A stretch of 64,000 nt of DNA from Cherax quadricarinatus (GCF_038502225.1 NC_091390.1:10037744-10101743), one strand, 5' to 3'. Shown: positions 1 through 10,477, numbered from the stretch's first letter. The notes: generated from the sequence alone by a model not told the origin. A program made the numbers and translations.

Positions 1-233
1 ACTCTGTATCACAGTACACAGTACTTTAGCCACACAGGCAGATCACAGAATATGTATCAGCTCCTAAACGAAGCTAGACTATAACTCCCATATCCCGGAG
101 CACCTGAATCATAAGTTATTACTATTATCATTATTACATTTATAAAGCAATAAACCCGTATGAGTCATACAACGTCTTGGAAATGTGAGGCAATTTAATT
201 TGTTTAAATACATAGGCGGATGGTTTCAGTTCT
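1..233. other. No gene recognised (left edge)
   Basis: This short AT-rich stretch lies ahead of the first minisatellite. It has no convincing reading frame, RNA gene or element end. Confidence 0.5.
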
Positions 234-1015
234 CTGCATCGAAGACTATTCACCAGTATCAAAGACCATTCACCAGCACCAAAGACCATTCACCAGCATC
301 AAAGACCATTCACCAGCATCAAAGACCATTCACCAGCATCAAAGGCCATTCACCAGTATCAAACACCATTCACAAGTATCAAAGACCATTCACCAGCATC
401 AAAGACCTTTCACTAGAATCAAAGACCATTCACCAGTATCAAAGACCATTCACCAGCATCAAAGACCTTTCACTAGAATCAAAGACCATTCACCAGTATC
501 AAAGACCATTCACCAGCATCAAAGACCTTTCACTAGAATCAAAGACCATTCACCAGTGTCAAAGACCCTTCACCAGCATGAAATATCAATCACCAGCGTC
601 AAAGACCATTCACCAGCATCAAAGACCCTTCACCAGCATCAAAGACCATTCACCAGCATCAAAGGCCATTCACCAGTATCAAAAGCCATTCACCAGTATC
701 AAAGACCATTCACCAGCATCAAAACCTTTCACTAACATCAAAGACCATTCCCCAGCATCAAAGACCTTTCACTAGCATCAAAGACCATTCACCAGTATCG
801 AAGAACATTCACTTGTATCAAAGACCATTCACCAGTATAGCTTGTATCAAAGACCATTCACCAGTATCGAAGAACATTCACTTGTATCAAAGACCATTCA
901 CTAGCATCAAATACCATTCATCAGAATCAAAGACCATTCACCAGTATCGAAGAACATTCACATGTATCAAAGACCATTCACCATCATCAAAGACCCTTCA
1001 GCAGTATCAAAGTAC
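234..1015. repeat. 20-bp minisatellite with a local 60-bp higher-order unit
   Basis: About 39 tandem copies of a 20-bp unit close to AAAGACCATTCACCAGCATC. Between about 401 and 560 three variant units (CCTTTCACTAGAAT, CCATTCACCAGTAT, CCATTCACCAGCAT) recur as a 60-bp block three times, which points to secondary amplification. The right third (781-1015) is more diverged, with GAAGAACATTCACTTG variants. Open frames here arise because 60 bp is a whole number of codons; they are not considered genes. Confidence 0.95.
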
Positions 1016-1242
1016 TTCCTTTGAAGGGCAGTTTCAAAAAAGATGCTGAGGACATCATTAAGCAGTTTACACAATGTTCAGTAGTCACAGCAGTATTCAT
1101 AATCTTCTATCATGGTTGGTGTTACACAGGCAGATGTTTATATATTACCAAGGTATCAGTAATTTTCAGTATTCCTTTGTTTTTTTTACATAATTTATTT
1201 CATGCTAATAAACAAAGGTATCATTTATGAAAATGTTATAAC

Positions 1243-1941
1243 CCTGCACTCTAGACATGAGTCCTGGAAGTGCAAGGTACAGTATTGTGGGAACACTGTA
1301 TTCCAGACATGAGTCCTGGAAGTGCGAGGTACAGTATTGTGGGAACACTGTATTCCAGACATGAGTCCTGGAAGTGCGAGGTACAGTATTGTGGGAACAC
1401 TGTACTCTGGACATGAGTCTGGAAGGGCATACAGTATTGTACTGTATTCCAGACATGAGTCCTGGAAGTGCGAGGTACAGTAATGTGGGAACACTGTACT
1501 CTGGACATGAGTACTAGAAGGGCGAAATGCAGTATTGTGGGAACCCTGTACTCCGGACATGAGTTCTAGAAGTGCAAAGTACAGTATTGTGGGAACCCCG
1601 TACTCGGGACATGAGTCCTGGAAGTGCCAGGTACAGTACTTTGGGAACCCTGTACTCCGGATATGAGTCCTGGAAGTGCGAGGTACGGTTTTGTGGGAAC
1701 TCTGTACTCCGTACATGAGACCTGGAAGTGTGAGGTACAGTATTGTGGGAACCCTGTACTCAGTACATGAGTCCTGGAAGTGTGAGGTACAGTACTGAGG
1801 GAACCCTGTACTCCGGACATTAGTCCTGGAAGTGCGAGGTACAATAATGTGGGAACACTGTACTCCGTACATGAATCCTGGAAGTGCGAGGTATAGTATT
1901 GTAGGAACCTTGTACTCCGGACATGAGTCCTGGAAGTAAGG
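1243..1941. repeat. 52-bp minisatellite
   Basis: About 13 tandem copies of a 52-bp unit built around GACATGAGTCCTGGAAGTG and GTACAGTATTGTGGGAAC. The copies differ by scattered substitutions, and one unit near 1410-1450 is shortened. Minus-strand open frames of up to 215 codons cover it but only repeat the unit (156 bp is three units and 52 codons), so they are rejected as genes. Confidence 0.95.
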
Positions 1942-2007
1942 AGTACAATGCCTACACTCTGAGGAAGAGAGTTGATGATGATGATGCAGTTCGGAGGCTC
2001 AACTGGT

Positions 2008-2296
2008 GGCCCGGTGGCCTGGTGGCTAAAGCTCCCGCTTCACACACGGAGGGCCCGGGTTCGATTCCCGGCGGGTGGAAACATTTCGACACGTTTCCTT
2101 ACACCTGTTGTCCTGTTCACCTAGCAGCAAATAGGTACCTGGGTGTTAGTCTACTGGTGTGGGTCGCATCCTGGGGGACAAGATTAAGGACCCCAATGGA
2201 AATAAGTTACAGTCCTCGATGACGCACTGACTTTCTTGGGTTAACCTGGGTGGCTAACCCTCCGGGGTTAAAAATCCGAACGAAATCTTATCTTAA
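2008..2296 (+). mobile_element. tRNA-derived SINE
   Basis: The head carries a pol III A-box-like sequence, TGGCCTGGTGG, at 2015-2025 and a strong B box, GGGTTCGATTCCCG, at 2057-2070, about 31 bp apart as in a tRNA gene. A roughly 220-bp non-tRNA body follows, with a CTAACCCTCCGGGGTTA inverted-repeat segment near 2253-2270 and a short TCTTATCTTA tail. I recognise the body as resembling SINEs common in decapod genomes. It is not a functional tRNA gene: the acceptor stem does not close and no normal cloverleaf 3' end is seen. Confidence 0.8.
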
Positions 2297-2650
2297 CTGA
2301 ACTGTTATGTCAACACTTTCTGACAAGACAGAGATTTAATGTGTTTCCTCCTTCTGTGGATCAGTCTTCATCAGTGGGAGACCGACGGGTTAAAAAACTA
2401 AAAGCTTGAAACCATTCATTAACACTTTCAGACGACTTTTAAGCACTTGTAATTTCAATAAACTTTTTTAAATACGGTATTAATATACAAAAATTTTCAC
2501 AGGCTGAGACCAGAAGTTTTCCACCTATGTCTAACTGGTCAAGATGATTTATATGTGAGAGGAATCAAGGCGGCCAAGACAACTCTCACACATATCTGTG
2601 TCTCCATGTGTTGAAGACCAGTTAACAACCCTCGCTTGTGTTGATCATGT
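2297..2650. other. Unassigned spacer, no gene seen
   Basis: AT-rich sequence between the SINE and the 14-bp repeats. I see no element end, coding frame or RNA gene. Confidence 0.5.
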
Positions 2651-2720
2651 GTTAACTCTGCAGTGTTAACTCTGCAGTGTTAACTCTGCAGTGTTAACTC
2701 TCCTGTGTTAACTCTGCAGT
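2651..2720. repeat. 14-bp tandem repeat, GTTAACTCTGCAGT x5
   Basis: Five copies of GTTAACTCTGCAGT, the fourth reading GTTAACTCTCCTGT. The array abuts the 3' end of the minus-strand retrotransposon at 2721. A sister array with CTGT in place of CAGT lies at 8778-8847. Confidence 0.9.
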
Positions 2721-2783
2721 ACTCACCTATTTGTGGTTGCAGGGGTCGAGTCTTAGCTCCTGGCCCCGCCTCTTCACCGGTTG

Positions 2784-5674
2784 CTACTGGGCCCTCTCTC
2801 TCCCCGCTCCATGAGCTTTATCAAACCTCGTCTTAAAACTGTGTATGGTTCCTGCCTCCACTACGTCATTTTCTAGGCTATTCCACTGCCTTACAACTCT
2901 ATGACTGAAGAAATACTTCCTAATATCTCTCTGACTCATTTGTGTCTTCAACTTCCAATTGTGGCCTCTTGTTTCTGTGTCCCCTCCCTGGAACATCCTG
3001 TCTTTGTCCACCTTGTCTATTCCACGCAGTATTTTATATGTCGTTATCATGTCTCCCCTGACCCTCCTGTCCTCTAGTGTCGTCAGGCCGATTTCCCTTA
3101 ATCTTTCTTCATAGGACATTCCCCTTAGCTCTGGAACTAACCTTGTGGCAAACCTTTGTACTTTCTCTAGTTTCTTGACGTGCTTTATCAAGTGCAGGTT
3201 CCAAACAGGTGCTGCATACTCCAGTATGGGCCTGACATACACGGTGTACAGTGTCTTGAACGATTCCTTACTAAGGTATCGGAATGCTGTTCTCAGGTTT
3301 GCCAGGCGCCCATATGCTGCAGCAGTTATCTGATGTGTGCTTCCGGAGACATGCTCGGTGTTATACTCACCCCAAGATCTTTCTCCTTGAGTGAGGTTTG
3401 CAGTCTTTGGCCACCTAGCCTATACTCTGTCTGTGGTCTTCTGTGCCCTTCCCCTATCTTCATGACTTTGCATTTGGCAGGATTAAATTCGAGAAGCCAT
3501 TTGCTGGACCAGGTGTCCAGTCTGTCCAGGTCTCTTTGAAGTCCTGCCTGGTCCTCATCAGATTTAATTCTCCTCATTAACTTCACATCATCTGCAAACA
3601 GGGACACTTCTGAGTCTAACCCTTCCATCATGTCGTTAACATATACCAAAAATAGCACTGGTCCTAGGACCGACCCCTGTGGGACCCCGCTCGTCACAGG
3701 TGCCCACTGTGATACATCATTACGTACCATGACTCGTTGTTGCCTCCCTGTCAGGTATTCTCTGATCCATTGCAGTGCCCTTCCTGTTATATGCGCCTGA
3801 TGCTCTAGCTTCTGCACTAATCTCTTGTGAGGAACTGTGTCAAAGGCCTTCTTGCAGTCCAAGAAGATGCAATCAACCCACCCCTCTCTCTCGTGTCTTA
3901 CTTCTGTTATTTTATCATAAAACTCCAGAAGGTTTGTGACACAGGATTTGCCTTCCGTGAATCCGTGCTGGTTGGCATTTATACTCTTGTTCAGTTCCAG
4001 GTGCTCCACCACTCTCCTCCTGATAATCTTCTCCATAATTTTGCGTACTATACACGTCAATGACACAGGTCTATAGTTTAGTGCCTCTTTTCTGTCTCCT
4101 TTTTTAAAAATGGGAACTACATTTGCCGTCTTCCATACCTCAGGTAGTTGCCCAGTTTCCAGGGACGTGTTGAAGATTGTGGTAAGTGGCACGCACAACA
4201 TATCTGCTCCCTCTCTAAGGACCCACGGGGAGATGTTGTCCGGTCCCATTGCCTTTGAGGTATCGATGTCCCTTTGCAGTTTCTTCACCTCCTCCTCATC
4301 TGTATGTATGTCGTCCAACACTTGTTGGTGTATTCCTTGCTGGTGTCCCCATCTGGTCTGTCCCCCCAGAGTCCTTCCTGTCTCTACTGTAAATACTTCT
4401 TTAAATCTCGTGTTGAGCTCCTCACATACCTCTTGATCGTTTCTTGTGAGTTCTCCACCTTCTTTCCTCAGCCTTATCACCTGGTCCTTGACTGTTGTCT
4501 TCCTCCTAATGTGGCTATACAGCAGTTTCGGGTCTGATTTGACTTTCGATGCTATGTCGTTTTCATACTGTCGCTGGGCCTCCCTCCTTATCTGTGCATA
4601 CTCGTTTCTGGCTCTTCTACTAATCTCCTTGTTTTCCTGGGTCCTATGCCTCCTGTACCTTTTCCATTCTCTGTTGCACTTAGTTTTTGCCTCCCTACAC
4701 CTTCGGGTAAACCAAGGACTCGTTTTGGTCTTCCTATTATTTCTGTTTCCCTTGGGAACAAAACTTTCCTCTGCCTCCTTGCACTTTGTTGCCACATATT
4801 CCATCATCTCGTTTACTGATTTTCCTACCATTTCTCTGTCCCACTGAACCTCCTGCAGGAAGTTTCTCATACCTGTGTAGTCCCCCCTTTTATAGTTTGG
4901 CCTGTCCCCTTCAGTTCCTGTTACCTTCTCCACTTGTAACTCTACTATATAATCAAAACTCAGAACCACGTGATCGCTAGCTCCAAGGGGCCTCTCGTAA
5001 GTGATGTCTTCAATGTCTGAACTGCTCAGGGTGAACACAAGATCCAGTCTTGCTGGCTCATCCTCCCCTCTCTCTCTGGTTGTGTCCCTGACATGTTGAT
5101 GCATGAGGTTTTCAAGTACCACATCCATCATCTTGGCTCTCCATGTTTCGGGACCCCCATGTGGCTCCAGGTTTTCCCAGTCGATCTCCCTGTGGTTGAA
5201 ATCGCCCATTACCAGTAACTTTGCTCTGCTCGAGTGAGCTCTTCTTGCCACCTCAGCCAGTGTGTCCACCATCACCCTGTTGTTTTCTTCGTACTCCTCT
5301 CTTGGCCTCCTGCAGTTCTGTGGTGGGTTATACATCACTCCAATGACTACTTTATGTTCTCCGGACTGAATTGTACCTACAATGTAGTCTCTTTCTCCAA
5401 TCATGTCCATGCCTTCCATTTCCTCAAATCCCCATCGGTGTTTTATGAGCAGTGCAACCCCTCCTCCCCCTCTACTCCTTCTATCTTTCCTCAGGATCTG
5501 ATATCCCGTTGGGAAGATTGTGTCTGTTATTGTCTCAGCGAGTTTTGTTTCTGTGACTGCTATGATGTCTGGGGATTTTTCACTGATTCTTTCGTTCCAC
5601 TCCTCATGTTTATTCATTATTCCATCCGCGTTTGTGTACCAAACTTTCAGTTTCTTTTCTATCATTGTGGTCAT
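2784..5674 (-). pseudogene. ORF2 endonuclease-reverse transcriptase, frameshifted (copy D)
   Basis: Encodes the element's replication enzyme. From the ATG at 5674 the order is an apurinic-type endonuclease domain (NADGIMNK, TETKL, GGGGVALLI, VMGDFNHREIDW, ASDHVVL) then reverse transcriptase (FKKGDRKEALNYRPVSL, DCKKAFDTVPH, GVPQGSVLGPVLF, catalytic FADD). The frame stops at 3326. The C-terminal part continues in another frame (open 3242-2784, readable from about 3330), so a net one-base shift lies near 3326-3335, after the RT core. The frame is open upstream to 6160, overlapping ORF1. I prefer 5674 because it lies just downstream of the ORF1 stop and just before the endonuclease domain. The first ORF2 residues could instead come from the overlapped stretch. 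Confidence 0.88.
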
Positions 5675-5859
5675 GCAAGAATATTGGGGTTGGGGGAGCG
5701 AGAGCCTTGGTGGGGGCCTATATGGGGCTGTGGTGTTGGTGGGGTTTGTGATGATGGGGGTGGGGTCAGAATGCCCATAAGGGACAGCTGTTGGGGTGAG
5801 GTTTTTGATATGGGGGTTGGTGGCAGAGGGAACAGTGAGTGGGTTGTAGTATAGGTTGC

Positions 5860-6903
5860 TCAGTTGCGTTGGGAATGTCGCGGTTGGAGTCTTTTGGTGG
5901 GAGATTCTGTGGGGTGTGTTTGCCCTTCCTCCTGTGTCTGGGTCCTGCTCATTTTCGTCATTGCCTCTCGTTCCTCCTTGCGTCTCTGTACCCTCTCTTT
6001 CAGTGTAGTCCTTTCTTCTTGTGTTCTGCCGCAGTCGAGGTATACTCTCTGGTACCCCTGTTTGTCCCTCAGTCTTGCTTTCTCTTGCAAAATCCTGGTT
6101 CGAACTGATTCTTCCTTGAAAGTTACTCTGACAGGCCGTATCCTTCCACTCGCAAACCACCCAATTCTCTGAAAATTTGTCACCTGGGTCATATCGCCCT
6201 CACCTATTGTTTTCATGATGCCTTCAATCATTTTTTTCTCCTCCTGTTTTATTTCTTCAAAGTTGTCCCCCTTGGCTTCTTGGAGCCCGTACACAAAAAC
6301 TGACCTCGCCCTTTCCTCCTCCCACTGAGTCTCCATCTGCTTCCTCTGAGGCATTTTATTTCCTTCCATTGACATGTTCTTGCCTTCAGTCCCTGTCATA
6401 TCTGAAACTTCTATTCTCAGTGAACTGTCTTTCATGACCAGCTGTCCCTTGCTACTGCAGTTGGCTGTTAGAATCTCTGCATATAGCATACGTTCATTGT
6501 CTTCGGACCTGTCATTTGATCTTAGTGTGCTCCTCGTCTTTTCCCTGGCCCCACGTGGGTCTGATAGGGCCTTCGTGTACGTCATGTCTCCGTTGTTGCT
6601 TACCGTCCCCTTGTCTGCGCCTGACATTGAATTTCCTGATGTCACATCTGAATTGTCATTTGTCTCTCTAATCTGTTTCAGGCTTTGCAGTTTCTCTTCT
6701 AAGCACTGTATCCTAGCTTCTGCTGCTAAGACCTGTACTTCCCACTTCCTGCACTCTTCAGCTATCCGCTCCTCCATTTTCTTACCAAGCTCTACTATCT
6801 TCCTTCCCCACTCTTCCTCCCTTTTTTGGAGCTCTAACTCCCAGTCTTTCCTCCCTGGTTCGTCTACCAGATCTCTGGTTTTCCGTCCTCTAGGGCCACC
6901 CAT
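5860..6903 (-). CDS. ORF1 nucleic-acid-binding protein of copy D
   Basis: A 347-codon frame from the ATG at 6903-6901. An open extension through the A-tract adds only a lysine run behind a non-ATG codon, so I use the ATG. Residues of about 15-80 are charged and heptad-rich (EEEWGRKIVELGKKMEERI), consistent with a coiled coil. Residues of about 190-290 (SVFVYGLQEAKG, RIRPVRVTFKEES, RVYLDCGRTQEER) resemble the RRM-like domain of non-LTR ORF1 proteins. ORF1 proteins of this type bind element RNA. The frame has no internal stop. The domain call is by pattern only. Confidence 0.75.
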   Translation of the reverse strand: MGGPRGRKTRDLVDEPGRKDWELELQKREEEWGRKIVELGKKMEERIAEECRKWEVQVLAAEARIQCLEEKLQSLKQIRETNDNSDVTSGNSMSGADKGTVSNNGDMTYTKALSDPRGAREKTRSTLRSNDRSEDNERMLYAEILTANCSSKGQLVMKDSSLRIEVSDMTGTEGKNMSMEGNKMPQRKQMETQWEEERARSVFVYGLQEAKGDNFEEIKQEEKKMIEGIMKTIGEGDMTQVTNFQRIGWFASGRIRPVRVTFKEESVRTRILQEKARLRDKQGYQRVYLDCGRTQEERTTLKERVQRRKEEREAMTKMSRTQTQEEGQTHPTESPTKRLQPRHSQRN

Positions 6904-6928
6904 TTTTTTTTTTTTTTTTTTTTTTTTT
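6903..6928 (-). repeat. A-tract directly upstream of the ORF1 start
   Basis: A run of 26 T on the plus strand is an A-tract on the element strand, and its last A is the first base of the ORF1 ATG. Beyond it (6935 onward) lies purine-rich microsatellite DNA. Confidence 0.95.
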
Positions 6929-6934
6929 ACCACA

Positions 6935-7236
6935 GACAGAAGGCTAGAGGAGGGAGAGGGTGCGAGGGAGAGAGAGAAAGGGTAGAAAGAGGGAGAAAGA
7001 GGAGAGAGAAAGGGTAGAAAGAGGGAGAGAGAGGAGAGAGTATGGGGGTGAGGGATAAGACCAAGGGGGAGAGAGAGAGAAATGTGAGGGGGAGAGAAAG
7101 GGTAGAGAGAGGGAGAAAGAGAGGGAGAGGGAGAGAGAGAGGGAGAAAGGAGGGTGATAGAAAAGGCTATGAGAGAGAGAAATGGAGAGATGGAGAGAGA
7201 AGCCTATAGAGAGAGAGGAGGGTGAGATAGGGTTAT

Positions 7237-7314
<78 letters not shown>

Positions 7315-7480
7315 AAGAGTAGGGGGAAGGGGAGGGAAAAAGGCTATGAGAGAGAGAAACGCGAGGGAGGGGGAGGGAAAGATAGGAGGGAGTAGGGAGT
7401 GAAGGCAAGAGTGGGGGAGGGGAAAGGTCTGTGGGGGAGGGAAAGGTGTGTGGGGGGGTGAGGGGACGCGGTCAAATTCC
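6935..7480. repeat. Purine-rich GA microsatellite and low-complexity tract
   Basis: Almost purely A/G on the plus strand, with (GA)n runs around 7230-7315 and looser GGGAGAGAAAGGGTAGA-type repeats around it. The minus-strand Ser/Leu/Pro-rich open frames are low-complexity artefacts. Polypurine mirror tracts like this can adopt triplex structure in vitro; that is general knowledge, not shown here. Confidence 0.9.
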
Positions 7481-7497
7481 AAGGATCAGCTGTGTGT

Positions 7498-7545
7498 ACT
7501 CACCTAGTTGTGGTTTCAGGGGTCGAGACTCAGCTGCTGTCCCCG
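7498..7545 (-). mobile_element. Isolated 3' stub of the copy D retrotransposon family
   Basis: ACTCACCTAGTTGTGG and the following GGGGTCGAGACTCAGCT match the terminal 3' UTR of the element at 2721-6903 in the same orientation, after which similarity stops. A severe 5' truncation of the same family is the simplest reading. A (TG)n microsatellite follows at about 7550-7576. Confidence 0.8.
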
Positions 7546-7576
7546 AGTGTATGTGTGTGTGCGTGTGTGTGTGTGA

Positions 7577-8310
7577 GCACGTCAGTTGTTTATATGTCCC
7601 AGAAATACAATTCACCTCTGTGTATCCGTAATACTAATAAGATACCATTAACACTGAGAGTAATTCTAATAATTATAATACTAGCGTGTGTTAACAAGTC
7701 ATTCTTCCACCCAGTTATGTACTACCTTTTACTACATGTGTACCCAATACTTGCTTCTCAGATTGTACTGTCTTTGTGTCCTAAAACATTATCTCTCGAA
7801 ACTGTTGTCAGGGCTGTAGTCCCATTATCCACGACTTAATCCTCCTGCCTATTCCTTGCTCCTACAAATTTTATCTTCCTACTACTGCTAGGTGTTGTGT
7901 GTATGATAATTGCTCTGGAGCAGGGTTTGTGATAGCCAGCTACCAGTGATCGTAGGGCCGGCTCTACCACTCAAAACTTCCCGCCAACCACAAACAGGTG
8001 ATTTGTACGTTACTCCTCAGAGGGGACGTCCATCCAGATGCCTGATGTACGATGCTCGCTGTACGATGCTCGCTGTACGATGACTCGTGCACCTCGCCCT
8101 TCCGCCGCTGACTTCTTCAGCTATTCTTTTCTCGTTGCCCTTTTGAGTCCTCATTTACCACACTTATCACTTGTATACTGCTACTTTTATAATTTACACT
8201 TCACTTTTGGTAAGTACACTTCTTATTTGTGATGACACCCAACCTGTTATGGCAGCACTACTTCCTCAGGCCTACTGCTGCCACCACCTCTGCTTATACA
8301 TATTTATGTA
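7577..8310. other. Unassigned spacer, no gene seen
   Basis: Mixed-composition sequence with no recognisable element or coding region. A 14-bp motif, CTGTACGATGCTCG, is repeated two to three times at about 8050-8085. Short open frames here have no recognisable domains. Confidence 0.5.
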
Positions 8311-8318
8311 TATGTATG

Positions 8319-8413
<95 letters not shown>
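8311..8413. repeat. (TA)n microsatellite with GTAT-rich edge
   Basis: About 45 TA dinucleotides preceded by TATGTATGTATG repeats. The Tyr-Ile open frames over it are artefacts. Confidence 0.98.
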
Positions 8414-8414
<1 letters not shown>

Positions 8415-8777
8415 CTTTCTGGCTAGCTTGTTCACGCTGTGTGCTACATCACAGTTTGTCGTTAGCCAACCTCTCTTAATTTTTTTTTATCTTTTCTCTT
8501 TAGTCACTCGCTTTGTACTTTGTATATTTGTAACAATGTGGCAACAAGTGCCAACTAGGCCTCAACGAACTGGCACTTTGAAATTTTGTTGTATAATTTC
8601 AAGCTTTCTCTCGCCTTTACTTTATTTATTTTTGCTAATACTTTGGTTATCACTTGTAGGGTTGTTCACTGACGTTGTCACTAACACTGGTTGCTTCTAG
8701 CTGCTAAAACACGTAAAAGCACTAAGATTCTCGGAGCCTGGCGCTTGTGACCCACTACACTACGTGTGTGTGTGTGT
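8414..8777. other. Unassigned AT-rich spacer ending in (TG)n
   Basis: No element or gene recognised. A short GTGTGTGTGT run at about 8765-8778 leads directly into the 14-bp repeats. Confidence 0.5.
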
Positions 8778-8847
8778 GTTAACTCTGCTGTGTTAACTCT
8801 GCTGTGTTAACTCTGCTGTGTTAACTCTGCTGTGTTAACTCTGCTAC
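8778..8847. repeat. 14-bp tandem repeat, GTTAACTCTGCTGT x5
   Basis: Five copies of GTTAACTCTGCTGT, the last ending AC. The unit differs by one base from the array at 2651-2720. Confidence 0.9.
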
Positions 8848-8930
8848 AATATTGGTAAATAAGTCACAATGAAATTTTTACAAATAAAGACTGAACTGCA
8901 ATTTTATTTATTTAATTAGATTCCATGCAC

Positions 8931-9375
8931 ACGCATGTACTCACGCACGCCTGCATGTACTCACGCACGCCTGAGCACACACATGTACTCACGCACGCCT
9001 GAGCACACACATGTACTCACGCACGCCTGAGCACACGCATGTACTCACGCACGCCTGAGCACACGCATGTACTCACGCACGCCTGAGCACACACATGTAC
9101 TCACGCACGCCTGAGCACACACATGTACTCACGCACGCCTGAGCACACACATGTACTCACGCACGCCTGAGCACACACATGTACTCACGCACGCCTGAGC
9201 ACACACGCATTTACTCACGCACGCCTGTGCACACGCATGTACTCACGCACGCCACACGCAGACGCATGTACTCACGCACGCCTGAGCACACGCATGTACT
9301 CACGCACGCCTGAGCACACGCATGTACTCACGCACGCCTGAGCACACGCATGTACTCACGCACGCCTGAGCACAT
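8931..9375. repeat. 28-bp minisatellite, CpG- and CA/TG-rich
   Basis: About 16 copies of a 28-bp unit built on GCATGTACTCACGCACGCC followed by TGAGCACAC. Units differ mainly at ACACAC versus ACACGC, and one or two units near 9240-9270 are deleted or altered. The sequence is rich in alternating purine-pyrimidine steps. Confidence 0.95.
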
Positions 9376-9747
9376 GTACGTCCCAAGCACAGGACATAGA
9401 TGTGTACTACAATGAATGTTCAAGAGAGGGAATTATAATGAAGAAACAAGTGAACATTATTACAGTCATAACAAGGAATGATGACATTTATGTCTGAATA
9501 AATCTGGGAGAACACAAAGAGTGAATAACGAAAAGGGAGAGTGAGGAAGACAGATAACTGGCCAGAGAATGAAACAACTGAAGACAACTATGATTATTTT
9601 TAATATTATCATTATAATAATTATTATAATTATTATAATTTTTATTATTTTGATTGATGGGAAAATGGGAGATAATCAGGTTTCATCAAAGGGAAAGATA
9701 GCTCTAGTTCTTTGGATGAAGAGTCCTTATTTGGCATTTACCAAGAG
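9376..9747. other. Unassigned AT-rich spacer
   Basis: Contains an ATT/ATA-rich stretch at about 9595-9655. No gene or element end recognised. Confidence 0.5.
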
Positions 9748-9950
9748 GGGTTCCAGGGGTCAACACCCCCGCGGCCAGGTCCGTGGCCAGGCCTCATGGT
9801 GGATGAAGGCTTGATCAACCAGTCTGTTATTACTGACCGCACGTAAACCGATGTACGAACCACAGCCTGGCTGATCAGGTACTGACATTAGGTGTCTGTC
9901 CAGTGCCGTCTTGAAGACAGTCAGGGGTCTATTGGTAAGCTCCCTCAGTG
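9748..9950 (-). mobile_element. Truncated 3' end of a CR1-type element (family E)
   Basis: The minus strand encodes a C-terminal tail (ALDRHL, PDQPGCGSY, VDQAFIHHEAW) that matches the last residues of the intact ORF2 at 29697-32810, followed by the same very short GTTGACCCC 3' UTR. The stop is at 9760. Only about 200 bp remain, a typical 5'-truncated insertion. Confidence 0.85.
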
Positions 9951-10035
9951 GCGTCGTTAGTGTTGGTGCCACCCAGGGTGGCATCTTTGGTGTCACCCCA
10001 TGAAATCCAAGGTCGGGGGGATGGGGGAGTAATCT

Positions 10036-10144
10036 TCAGTTACGTCACTACTGCATGACCAGTTACGTCACTACTGCATGACAAGTTACATCACTACTGC
10101 ATGGCCAGTTACATCACTAATGCATGAACAGTTAAGTCACTACT
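10036..10144. repeat. 23-bp minisatellite, left part
   Basis: About five diverged copies of the unit containing AGTTACGTCACTACTGCATG. The array is interrupted at 10145 by an LTR element and resumes at 12614 in the expected phase. Confidence 0.9.
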
Positions 10145-10457
10145 TGTAGACAGCATGTACTGTCTGCACAGACAGTCATGCTGTCTGCCAGCTTAGTTCA
10201 TATTTCGCGCCACTCAGGTGCTGCCCTCTGGGCCTGTCCAAGTCTGTGGGATGCTTGGCCCACACTCTCAGACTCTCCCAGCGGCCTGGCAGCTAGACAG
10301 AAGGCCTACTAGCTTTCTCGTTGGATGGCCCTCCCGGGCCATGGGCACAACACACAAGCCTGTGTACCCACCACGACTTAACAATAAAGTAAGAAGCATC
10401 CGAAGACATTTATCATTCACACGCCCGCTACCAGAATCACCAAACAAACGGGTTATA
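10145..10457 (+). repeat. 5' LTR of the non-autonomous element
   Basis: Starts TGTAGACAGCATGTACTGTC and ends ACGGGTTATA. It contains AATAAA at about 10381-10386, a plausible polyadenylation signal. It begins with TG but lacks the usual CA end. Confidence 0.85.
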
Positions 10458-10459
10458 AA

Positions 10460-10477
10460 TGGTGGGAAGCGGTGGTC
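10460..10477 (+). promoter_or_regulatory. Candidate primer binding site
   Basis: TGGTGGGAAGCGGTGGTC begins two bases after the LTR with TGG, complementary to a tRNA 3' CCA end. I cannot name the tRNA. Confidence 0.55.

Larger units (their letters stand above)
2721..6903 (-). mobile_element. Two-ORF non-LTR retrotransposon (CR1/Jockey group), copy D
   Basis: Read on the minus strand this is ORF1 (6903-5860), ORF2 (5674-2784) and a 63-bp 3' UTR ending at 2721 beside the 14-bp array. The 3' terminal sequence is a family signature, since it recurs as an isolated stub at 7498-7545. No poly(A) tail follows the 3' end, which fits CR1-type elements. Upstream of ORF1 there is only an A-tract and then a purine-rich microsatellite, so a conventional 5' UTR is missing or unrecognisable. 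ORF2 carries a frameshift, so this copy is probably not autonomous. The exact clade cannot be fixed by eye. Confidence 0.9.

Noticed and set aside
1225..1872. 215-codon minus-strand frame over the 52-bp repeats
   Set aside because: It only reiterates the repeat in three phases and has no independent features.
2008..2080. A functional tRNA gene
   Set aside because: A and B boxes are present, but the cloverleaf does not close and the sequence continues into a conserved SINE body.
5234..5854. Plus-strand frames of 80-206 codons opposite copy D (and similar frames opposite the other RT genes)
   Set aside because: They are antisense shadows of conserved ORF1/ORF2 coding sequence with no domains of their own.
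6944..7482. Ser/Leu/Pro-rich minus-strand proteins
   Set aside because: They are translations of (CT)n low-complexity DNA.
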